Below are positions 11,620 through 21,494 of a DNA stretch of 64,000 nucleotides, piece after piece; the stretch's first letter is position 1, and each line of letters opens with the position of its first letter. The notes under the pieces were generated by a model that searched no databases, was not told where the DNA came from, and saw only the letters and a program-made list of their open reading frames with translations. The DNA lies in NCBI GenBank assembly GCA_011503125.2, contig WWBZ02000040.1, positions 1,612,001 through 1,676,000 of the forward strand, read 5' to 3'. Position numbers and translations under genes: made by a program. Source of the DNA: Botryosphaeria dothidea. Lineage: Eukaryota; Ascomycota; Dothideomycetes; Botryosphaeriales; Botryosphaeriaceae.

Positions 11620-12048
11620 TCATAACATGGGCAGCTCCGCCCATTCCTGTGTTTCCGCCCGTGACACGTCGAAGGACGAGTCACAAATGTAAAGCGGGAG
11701 GACGGGCGGCTCCGATTTGCGGCGTTCTGGTGTGTATTAATATCTTTGGTGAATAAGCAAAATGTACAAGGGAGCAGGCGAATGTGAAAAGCAGCTTACT
11801 TGGTACTGACAGAAATCGTAGGAAATTCGATGGGCGTCTGGACAAAGTCTTGGCGTTGCGACGGATTGTCCATGTAGCACATGGGAGGACGACCATGACG
11901 ACTAATGCTACAAGAGCAAGTGTCGCTTCGGTCGACCACATGGGATAGTTGTCATTCAAAAAGACATTTTTTGATGTTACTATGTTGACGGGGGTTAGTC
12001 TATTAAAAACCTAGAGATCATTGCATGAGGCTGACCATTTTGCGCCAT
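11620..12048 (-). CDS. Small single-pass membrane protein (predicted, 99 aa)
   Basis: Three exons fit together: 12048-12036, 11979-11800 and 11726-11620, with introns of 56 nt (ends ACATAG) and 73 nt (GTAAGC donor, ACACCAG acceptor). The splice gives a continuous 99-aa protein starting MAQNVTSKNVFLNDNYPMW. One strongly hydrophobic segment at about 23-42 is followed by a basic stretch (RRNAKTLSRR), suggesting a type III or tail-in topology. The last exon reads KRRKSEPPVLPLYICDSSF. Support comes from canonical splice sites, phase agreement at both joins and a sensible membrane-protein profile. I do not recognise a family and the first exon is only 13 nt. An alternative acceptor 17 nt upstream gives a less protein-like, basic C-terminus. 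Confidence 0.45.
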
Positions 12049-12453
12049 AATGCACCCTTCTTGCAACCGGAAGAGGGCTTTTGCTCAAATTGAAAGGCTC
12101 AAATGAAGTCGAAAGATGCGTTTCTAATGATTGCTGGAAAGTACGGGCATGGGGAAGATGAAAGCGGCCGCTTTCTTATATAGATGCCTACAACATGGCG
12201 GAAGAACCAACACGCGCCTGGTTGGCACCGTGCGCGTGAGGATCCGCCCCCCCTGTCAGCACGCTTTGGGGAGACTCCTCCAATCACACTTCGGCTGAGG
12301 TCCAATCACATAGAATCCATCGAAAAGCTTGTCTGCCTCGCTGACGACGTCGGTGTGCGGCATCAATCCATGTCGGGAATGGTGGGGCGCAGCAGCGGGG
12401 TATTACGGTCCAGTTAACGGCAACGGGTTTCAACAAACTTGACTTCCTCGAGA

Positions 12454-12601
12454 GCTGAAGCATTCGTCCGGTCGCAAGTGTAGTGCATTTTTAGCAATGG
12501 AACTATTCACACTAATACTTCAATCCCACACGGCAGTCTTAATCAGACCTTTGTCCGGCCTATTGGAATCATGACGGTAGCCGTCCGGTGCAGCATCCCT
12601 C
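12454..12601 (+). repeat. Dispersed repeat, copy A
   Basis: Two blocks match the region at 39782-39893. TGAAGCATTCGTCCGGT (12456-12472) matches, in inverted orientation, the arm at 39782-39799. GGCAGTCTTAATCAGACCTT (from 12532), then GGCCTATT and GCAGCATCCCTC (to 12601), match 39808-39893 in direct orientation. Most differences are C/T or G/A, as expected of a decayed or RIP-mutated element. It looks like a short non-coding transposon relic (MITE or LTR piece); the type is unknown. Confidence 0.55.
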
Positions 12602-13084
12602 TTGGTGGACAATGGATGGAACTGGATGATGTTGTATTGGTGATCGTCCTCAACGATCTGACTAGCTAACTAACTGACTACATGATGTCGGTGACCACCC
12701 TTGTGGCATTGTCACATGACACCTCTGTGGATAACCAGCACTTGATGCGGCCGAACGCCGATCCATAGCTGGATGACGGTTTCTTGGGCCCTTGGTAGTA
12801 TGTACCTAAAGGCATAAATAAGAGGGACAATCCACGTAGAGAGTAGACCATTGGTGACAGTAAATTGTGAAGATGAAAGGCGCAAGAAAGCAGTGGTGGA
12901 ATTAACTTAAGGTGTTTGAGAACTGATCGAGGATGAGGCAAGGTGTACAGAAGAAATGCAGGATGGTATGATCAAGTTCAGTGCTACGACATGTTCCGGG
13001 GCATGAAGAAACCCATTGCACGTCTTGGCGCAGCAAGACAGGCTAATGCATGGTAGCAGCAGGTACCCGAGAGACACCGCCGTT

Positions 13085-13093
13085 TGTATATAT
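13085..13093 (+). promoter_or_regulatory. TATA-like box upstream of the 13.2 kb gene
   Basis: TGTATATAT followed by a C/T-rich tract lies about 120 bp upstream of the ATG at 13211. This is a normal TATA spacing for a fungal leader of roughly 80-90 nt. It was assigned by position and sequence only. Confidence 0.4.
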
Positions 13094-13210
13094 CCTTTCC
13101 TTCCTCCCCGTTTGTCAGAAAACTCTTCCCTTCCCTACCTCAACTACCCCAACAGACAAACAAATCCATATCAGAAATCTTCCGTACACGAAGACAAACA
13201 GACCCTCGCC

Positions 13211-15204
13211 ATGTCCACACTGTTATCCGTCACCAGCTTCTACTTCCCCACAGAAGTCTTCAAGGAGCTCGGAATCAAATGCTGCAAAGAAGACAGCCCG
13301 TACGCCACCGTCTCATCCCACTGCGAAGAATGGGCGGATGCGGAGTACGACGATGCGAAACGGCAAGCGCGGATGGACTTCAGTTGCGAATGGGGGTTGA
13401 AGTTTTTCTCCTCGCGCGACCGGGAGCATCTTCGCAAAGCCAGCGAGGAAAACGGGCCACCGAGGAACCTATTTTGGTTTGATGAGCGGCGCGGTGATAC
13501 ACTTAGGTTAGTCAATAGCATTGTTCTTGCTGTTGTCTTCTACTTGGACGCACTTTACGCCGTGCAGATCGATTGCTGATCCAACGTGTGCCTCGAATTC
13601 GGCAGGATCAAACGCCTGCTCACAAAGCTTCTGATACTAAAATCCAATGAACTTCAAATAATAAAACTCGGAAAGGAAGTAGCAAGATCACAGCAACAGC
13701 AACCAACACCACCCAAGGAGCCGACAACCGTTCTGGGTAGCGAAAATGATACCATTCAGCAGAAGAGGGGAGATTCTCCCAAGTCACTTACCTCGACATC
13801 AGCGACAGTTGATCTTGAGATGACTGTGGACACACGGAGAAGGCTTTCTCTGACCTCTTTGGATTCCTGGTATCTCCCTTCTCCAACAGAACTCATGGCG
13901 GGCCGGAAGGCCTTCGCCAAACCCGGCGTCCATGGAACGCAAGACCGTCCTCGTCCCCAACCAGGGACGCCTCTGGAGGCACGGAAAATTTCTACGGTTG
14001 GAGGTGGGTATACCGGTGAGTTCAGTGGTACGTGCCACGCTTGTAACCACGATACTAATCTCGAGTGCAGACGAAGAAGATGAGGCCACTCTTGCATCGA
14101 GGACCCATTCGCGTGTTCCTGCTCCCCCGGGGTCATCGAAGGCTCAACACGAGAACTCGAGCAACTCTCCTTTATACCCCTTCGCTTCTCCTCTACCAGC
14201 GTCATCCCACAGCCTACCTTTCAGGACGAGTCACTCGATCTTGGGCGCTCCAACAACGAACTTCGTTCTCCCTGCCATAGGAGACAACATTCCGGCCGAA
14301 GAGGCCCAGGGACCTGTGGATAATACGGAGAGTAGAACAGAGAGCCATCATAATGCCGAAGAGAACCCTGGCAAGCCGCAGGAAACTCTATCTTACTTTG
14401 TGGATGCCCGCACGGAGAATTCAGGCGGCGCAAGCTCAACCGAGAAACGTTCAACTTCGTCCCAGAAGCGGACGCAAGATGCATCAGCGGAGATCGATGA
14501 GGAACAACAAAGCCGCCAGAAAATGCCACGACGCGCCGACTTTTTGTTCGGTGATGGAGTCTCCGTAGAGGCCGATAGAGGTATCCCAGCATTACGGTGG
14601 AGGACAGAAGCCTCCCAGAGGCATCTCCAGGTGTGCGAGGCCGGACGGGAGGCGGTGACGACGGCGACGACAACCAACACGACCACTCCTGCTGCCCCCG
14701 ATCCATCTCCCACTTCTGCAAATGACGCCGAGATTGGCGGCCTGGACCTCATCATGCTTGATAACCCAACACCCCGCGCAACGACGAGCTCAACGCCATC
14801 CGAGCATCGGCTCCCAGAACAGTCGAACGCCGGGTCGGCCAGCTCATCATCACCCCGTCCTTCCAGCAACTCAACCACACTCTCTTCCGCCGCCCTGTCA
14901 ATAGTCCTGGATATTTCAAAGAAACGGAAAAAACTACCTCATGACCCTGGAGGGCTGCGAATCTGTACACACTCTCTTCAAAAAGGTCACAACTGAAATC
15001 TCCCATGACCTCCGGGTAGGCGAGGTCGCCAGATCCTTGGCCTTCCGTCTGGACAAGGCCAGTGATGGGGCGTTCCCCTCGCTTTGTGTCACAGCTGGAA
15101 ATGCGGCATCCTACCGAGCCACCCTCAAAAGGATAGAGAAGCTCTCGGAAGGCAGAGACGTAGAACTGGAGATCGCGGTGCAGATTCAAGTTGGTGAGGG
15201 ATAG
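13211..15204 (+). CDS. Hypothetical protein with two apparent frameshifts
   Basis: Exons 13211-13506, 13606-14015 and 14071 onwards are joined by good introns (99 nt GTTAGT...GGCAG; 55 nt GTGAGT...TGCAG). The ATG at 13211 sits in a CGCCATGT context. The N-terminus starts MSTLLSVTSFYFPTEVFKEL and the middle is Ser/Pro/Gln-rich. The coding frame then changes twice without plausible introns. At CCC 14765-14767 it passes to the frame reading NDELNAIRASAPRTVERRVG. At the A6 run 14928-14933 it passes to the frame reading NYLMTLEGCESVHTLFKKV, which runs to the TAG at 15204. One extra C and one extra A would each restore continuity, so these look like -1 slips in homopolymers (sequencing error or real decay). 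The C-terminal ~145 residues have strongly C-ended codons and look like a conserved domain I do not recognise. It converges on the NLR, 132 bp away. Confidence 0.6.
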
Positions 15205-15336
15205 ATAGTAGTCCGGAGACACCAGCTTTCAGAGTAGCCAAGGGAACTGTTTCCAAGAGCTAATGATATTCATTACATATTACTCTGACTATGCGGCATG
15301 CTCCATGTTCTTGCATCGGTAACGTTCTTTGGCTTC

Positions 15337-18300
15337 TTATAGCCCTGTTTCGACTGCGGGTACAACTCTCGCCTCTGTGATATCCCATTCATGGCCCGGG
15401 TGAAGGTCCCTGCCACCAACAATACACATGAAGCAATAGTCGAAATCGAAGCAAGTCCTGCAGCTGAAGCGCATCCCAATGATGGGCTGGAAACTGTCAG
15501 AAGATGCTTTTCAACAAGTCAAGCCACTAGAAATTATATCGAAACTCACTGATTCGCAGGCATCGCACTGGATACCCGTGTGCGTACCCTGAGGCTCCTG
15601 CACATCTGCCTCGTCCCTCAACCGCAACGGACACCGCGTGTTCAATATCAGTTTCCAATTCCCGGTCGCCCAAGCGACGGTCCACGGCGTCCACGAACGC
15701 TCCGGATGAAACGTCTTCACCACGGTCTCCTCGATCCCGGCAGCCATCAGCTTCTCCACGACCCGCGCCTCGCCGCTGCGGGCCGCCCAATGCAAAGGAG
15801 TCCAGTCCGCGGGCGCCTTCGCGAGTTCTGGCGCGCAGGCTAGACCGAGGATCTTCTCGACCATCCGCAGGGAGCCGGAGGCAGCTGCGTAGTGCAGAAC
15901 GTTCTGACCTCTGTGATCTTTCGCCGTTGCGTCGAATCCGGCATCGAGCAGCATAACGACGCCCTCCAGAAAAGCCTCACGCGCAGCGAGATGAGGCGCT
16001 GTCCGTCCATCCTGGTCGGCTCGGAGGAGGTTCAGGCCCATTCCTTGCTCGAGGAAGAGTTTGAGGATCTTTGCGTTCCCATACAATGCTGCCAAATTGA
16101 CAGGCATATAGTCACTGCCCATCAAGGCACCCGTATCAAATTTGGTGCTTTTTCTGAGTAGCAGCTCGACCATCTGATCGTTGCTGTTCCAATTCGCTCG
16201 GTACAAAGGCGTGTGGTGCCTGCTTCCTCGGATTAGTGGGATCGTAGGGTCCGCTCCGTGATCGAGCAACAACTCGGCAACGGCTAGGTTGTCATGTTCG
16301 ATGGCCACGAGGAGCGGAGTCCATTCTTCAGGGTCATGTCTTGCGTCGACATCGGCTCCGTGACTGAGTAAATACTTCACTGCATTGGACTGTCCGTAAA
16401 TGGCTGCGCAGTATAACGCTGTCGTGGCCATCTTCTTGCATACAACTTCCGGCATGCTTTTCCAGTCGACAAGAACCTGGATGACATCGAGGTGTCCATT
16501 GGCCGCCGCGGTACATAGTGGGGACCATCCTTCGGGAACCGAAACCTGAGTTTTCGACCCGTGTTTTAATGCATACTTCTTCTCCTGTTGTTGTTCCTGA
16601 AGAGCAGGGACAGGTTCCAAGATCTTGTTCGTAAACATGGCGTCGTCTGGTCCCGCTGCGGAATCGAGGAGCAATTTAACCACTTCAACATGCCCATTCT
16701 GAGCAGCCAGGAATAGAGGGTGCAAGCCGTTGTTGTCCGTGATCCCGAAACCCATTCCTCGTTCAAGAAGTGACCGTACAACTCCAGTGCAGCCATTGGA
16801 ACATGCACTGCAAATAGGCGTACGTCCGTTCCTGGAAGGCAGTTCCGCATCTGCGTTGCGTGAAAGGAGAAATGCGACATATTCTGTATGACCCCGTTCC
16901 GCAGCTATGTGTAGTGCTGTAAAGCCATTGTCGTCTCGAGCGTTGATTTCTGCTCCTCTTGCAAGGAAAAGACTGGCCAGTTCGGCATTCCCTTGAAAAG
17001 CAGTACTGTGAAACGGAGTTACGCCTTCATTATTTCTCGCTGTGTGGTCGGTACCATGGCGAAGAAGAAGCTCGGCGATTTCAACATGCCCGAATTGAGC
17101 TGCCGCATGTATCGGGCTCCATCCATCAGTATCTGAAAGGGATGCGAGGGCGTCCGGACCTCTCTCCAAAAGAATCTGAACTACACTCTGATGGATGTGG
17201 TGCGAAAGGATGATCGATTGAAGAGAGAGTTGGCAGGGGTTGATATACCTAACTGCCAAGCTCTGCTCGTTAAGCGAGCTATTAGAGCTAATCTGCCAAT
17301 GGTCTTGGAGATATGAGTGAACAAAGAGAACAAAGGAAGAGTCATTCCAGGCCCATGGCCTCCACTACAGTCCATGCATTCCATCACACTCAAATAGCCG
17401 GATAAAGTGGCATTGTTAAGAGTTGTTCGGCAACTCCTGGTCACAGATGTGGGATCTGCACCGTGGTCCAACAATATCTCTACCGCAATAGCTCGTCCGC
17501 AGCTTGCTGCGGTATTCAAGGGTGTGTATCCCTTGTCGTCGCTGATCGATAGTTGATGATTACCTCCTTTATACAAAAGAAGTTCAACCATATCATGGCG
17601 CCCGTTCACGACAGTTTCTACAAGGGGTATCCGGCCCGATGAGCTGATGGTTAAAAGAGATTCGGACGCTCCTCTTTCCAGCAGCAATTTCGCCATTTGG
17701 AGTTTTCCAGCAGCAGCAGAAACATGGGGAGGACTCTCCCCGTAGTGATTGCGCGAAAACAGATTAGCACCCCTGTCGAGGAGATCTCCAACAATTTCGA
17801 TATGCCCATAATGAGCTGAGCAATGTAACGCCTGCTCTCCGAAATTGTCGGTGGCATTGATATCGGCGCCATATTCCAAGAGAAGGTCCATTACGCGCTT
17901 CTCTTTGTTGGACGCGGCAGCAATCAACGGGCTGTATCCGAACTGTACGGACGCGATGGACTCCCCCTTCTCTGCAAATAATGAGAGGAGCCTGTGATGT
18001 CCATTGAGTGACGCGATGACTTATAGTGTTCCTCTTTGAATGATCAAGTACCGAGACGCTTGCACCAAGACTGAGAAGGCGCTTCGCCATAACCTCATTG
18101 CCCAAGGCTGTGGCAGCATTGAGCGCAGACCCGAATTCGCCGCCGGCAGCGTTAACGTCAGCACCCCACTTAAGTAGACGCTAAAACGCTTCCAGATGGC
18201 CTTTTGCACACGCGGCTTGTAGAGGTGTCGCATACCTACCGCCAGAGAAGTTAAGGTAAGATTTTGACTTCGCATAGTAATACTCCATGGTCGGCAGCAG

Positions 18301-20526
18301 GTTGAAAAGTGCGGCATAGTACAGCGGGCTGGATGTGACCTTATTCGCTTGATCCCTTAAATCCAAACTTTGGGCAGCTTCAAAATGCTCTCTCCAGGCA
18401 ACAAAGTTGGGGTTATTTGGTAGCATGAATTGGTTGACCAGATCGAGTACATCCGGAAAGGCGTTCTTTGTAGCCCCAAGGTGAAGGTACCACATGAAAG
18501 CAGCGTACTCCAGAAACGGGTGTTGGCTCAATTCATCTGTTCTAAATGATTCTTGACTCCAGACCTCATGGTAATTCAGATAGTGAATGCAAGCCTTCGA
18601 TAGAACAGCGTGCTGTTTTGAGATATTTGACAGTGCGAATAGGACGCCTCCATCATGACCATTCAGATGTGGATCAGAGAGCAGATAATCTTTGACTGAG
18701 GAATGAACCAGATGCACTGTTCTTGATCCTGGAGAACCATGGGGATTTGCTTCCTTGATCTCAATCAGAGACCCGCAAAGTCTTTTTATCTCTCCATTGA
18801 TGTACGCATCATTTATCTCGTCCGGCATGTCATCCTGGCACAGGATATTGCTTTCCACGTCGGCATTCAGAATTAGAGCTTCGGTAAGCTCCAATACGGT
18901 CAGAGGCCTGAAAGAGAAGGCCACCCAGCGAAAAATGGCCTCTGCACGGTCCTGTTCCTCTGGTGATAGTTTTTGGATGTCTCTCCAATTGCGTTCGTAG
19001 GTGCTTGGGAGCCCGCTCGGCATGTCATTGATGAGCTTCTGGAGTTGCTTGTGATTCTTGGTGTCCTTCAATTGATTTTTCTGCATCTTGATCCAAAGGA
19101 ACATTCCCTCCGATTTATGGGCCATTTGGTCTGCAAGTCCGAGCCTGACGTCTTCCTTTTTGCTTGGCAGCATCTCGTTGACTACTGCAGCGGAAAAGCT
19201 GGTGATGTCTTCCCGTACATCTGCCTCGGAAATCTTGCATTCCAGTATCTCTGGCCCGTTTTCGGATTGCTCTGCAGATACTTCGGGGCGTATTTCTATC
19301 TCGTCTCTGCTTGCTATCAGTACGCGGGCATTCGTTTGAGTAATAGCTGTTCTCAAGTCGCGTAGGAATTCTTTTCTGGCGTCATTAGACCCGTCGAATT
19401 CATCCAGTCCGTCCATTATCAGGGTGCAATTGTTCAAATTCGACATGAGAGCGCCCAGAACCTTCCAAATATCGCTCCGAGAAGCAACGGACTCTGCTTC
19501 TGGCCGCTGTAGAGACTCCCAGACAATGCGGTGTGCGCCCGAGTCCTGCTTGACTAGTTGGAACATCCAAGTCCGGACAATACTTTCTGGTCTGCTTCCA
19601 GCTTGAACGTGTGCCGAACAAAAAGCATAGGCCAGTGAACTTTTGGAAGCGGCCTTGATGACCTGGATCAGTCTCGCGCATAGAGTGTTCTTTCCATACC
19701 CTGCCGGTCCACATATCCAAAGAATCTGAGCAGAGTTTTGAGCTGAGTGAGGGGAATCCCATTTCTTGTACTTCGAGTGATTGAAGATCCAATCGCAAGT
19801 GCCATCCAGTCGTGAGGAAAGAATTCTGTCGTATTGTTGATCAATACGCAATACATCAAGCCATTCTTCCATTTGCCTCCGCTCTTGAGCCAGAACCCCC
19901 GGGGACTTAGGTGGTTGTGAGACTCCCGAAAAGCAAGAGAAGTGGGAATTCCTTGGTTTGCGTTAGTCAGAAACATAAACGAGCGTGATAAGCCAGTAAG
20001 TACCGTCAGTCGAGACATGGTGATGATTTCTGGAAATGCGGCTTGTTGGCCCTGGAGGGACCAGCTGATATATCCGGTCAACATGATCTTGCAGGCTCTT
20101 CACTTGGTCTTTGAATCGGGAGCCAGTCTTGAATCCCCAAGATACCTTGTTTCGGAAGTTTGAGCGCGATGATTGCCGGCGAAGTCCGGTATGACCTGCA
20201 GTTGGCTCGTTTCCGACATCCATACTCCATCGAGATCGGGTGACGTCTAGGGACTTGCAGATGTCCTGAATACTCTGGAGATTCTTCTTGACCACTTCCA
20301 TGATCTCCGCATCCTCCAAGCGCGGGTGATGAACCTTTTCAGAGCTTTTGTTGTCAAGGCCAACATCTTCAGCCCAAGCTCGGAGACCCATCTTGCTTGC
20401 ATCCCACAGCGCGATTGCATGGCGGGACTCGTTCTCAAACTCCCTCATCGAGTTTACCCGTTCAAGCAACTCGAGGCAATCATTGAGTAGCCCGGGAATG
20501 CCGATGATCAGTGATGCTGCATCCAT
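15337..20526 (-). pseudogene. HeLo-like/NACHT/ankyrin/ZZ-finger NLR, interrupted
   Basis: Exon 1 (20526-20004) encodes a HeLo-like N-terminal domain (MDAASLIIGIPGLLNDCLEL). An 81-nt intron (20003-19923) leads to the NACHT module, with Walker A GPAGYGKN (19710-19687) and Walker B LIMDGLDEF. About 20 ankyrin repeats follow. A probable 86-nt intron lies at 17389-17304. A 63-nt intron (15549-15487) joins a last exon (15486-15337) that completes a ZZ zinc finger: CDAC, then CRTC, CFMC and HPGHEW. Fungal NLRs of this kind serve allorecognition, cell death or innate immunity. The gene is broken in the ankyrin region: an in-frame TAG (18183-18181) within one repeat, where the frame continues RLLKWGADVNAAG, and a frameshift near 18020-18026 inside the next. 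Walker A has Asn where Ser/Thr normally binds Mg-ATP. Splicing around the lesions would discard one or two well-formed repeats, so I call it a pseudogene or damaged allele. Confidence 0.7.
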
Positions 20527-21494
20527 GCTTGCTGTGCCCGGGCCAAGATCTACACGAGAAAGAAGAGTTGGAGGAAGGGAGTCGGGAAGTTCCCGGAAAA
20601 GCGGCATTTTCAGGCGCAGCTGAGGACAGCCAGGCAGGCTAGTTAAATGCTCCGTATCGCCTCACACTGCCGCGCCACGCCAACCAAGGTCAGGTGGGAC
20701 TGCATACGCAGCTGAGCACGGCCCAGGGACCGCGACATTCGCGCACTGCAGGGTTTCTTGGAATCACCCATCCTAGAACAATGCAGACTTTCTACAACCG
20801 AGACTTCTTGGTGAGGCATGGGCAAGGCTGAGTCCGCAGCAGGGAGGCAGCCACACCAGATAAGCGCTGCAAGGCAACCGCGCGCCCATGCATAAGCACG
20901 CCAGCTGTCATTCTCAATGTGGTTGGTACGTTGCCCAGGAGGTTAGCTCAGTCCGAAAGCTGGATAATAGGATGCAGAGATCGTTAGAAAGAATTGATGG
21001 GTGGTGTCCTGTGTTCGTGGTCGACATTGCTGGAGGAGGGGCAATGCTTACGTGATCATAGTTTAATCCCCTCCAAGGCAGGCGCGACTGCGGATTTCTT
21101 TTCCTTTTTTTGCACGGCAGACGCGCAGTCATGAAGTCTCTAAACAATAAACATTTCGCAGGCCGCTCAGCAGCGGATGCGTCAACAAGATAAGAGTATC
21201 TCAATCCCTTCTCGAGAAACAATGTGAAGGATGTTCTTCACTTCCTCACCCTCCCTTTCCAAGGAATCATACAGAAAGAGGACCAAACCAGCCTCCCAAG
21301 GGAAGAAGAAATAAAAAGAAAAACTCCGCTAAGCGCCAATCCCCATCTCTCGGATAGAAAGCTAAGGCATAATACACAGAAAGAAGACGAGACGACAACG
21401 ACCACCACCGGAAAAGGCGACGTACACAAATCGTGAAGCCAACAGAGAGAGAAAACTCGCCTCTCACAACCCCAACCACGCTTTTATCTTCCTT
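20527..21494. other. Intergenic region, no gene seen
   Basis: About 970 bp between the NLR start and the MTO1 stop (both minus strand). Short frames here lack coding bias or recognisable motifs. It should hold the NLR promoter and the MTO1 3' UTR. Confidence 0.5.

Larger units (their letters stand above)
12049..13210. other. Intergenic region with repeat remnant, no gene seen
   Basis: About 1.16 kb with no frame I can defend. It contains one copy of a dispersed repeat (12454-12601) also found near 39.7-39.9 kb, and a TATA-like element upstream of the next gene. Confidence 0.5.

Noticed and set aside
18181..18240. Intron GTAGGT...TTTTAG that would remove the NLR TAG
   Set aside because: Either donor (GTAGGT or GTATGC) leaves the wrong phase: one gives an immediate stop, the other a non-ankyrin frame ending in TAA, and both delete a good ankyrin repeat.
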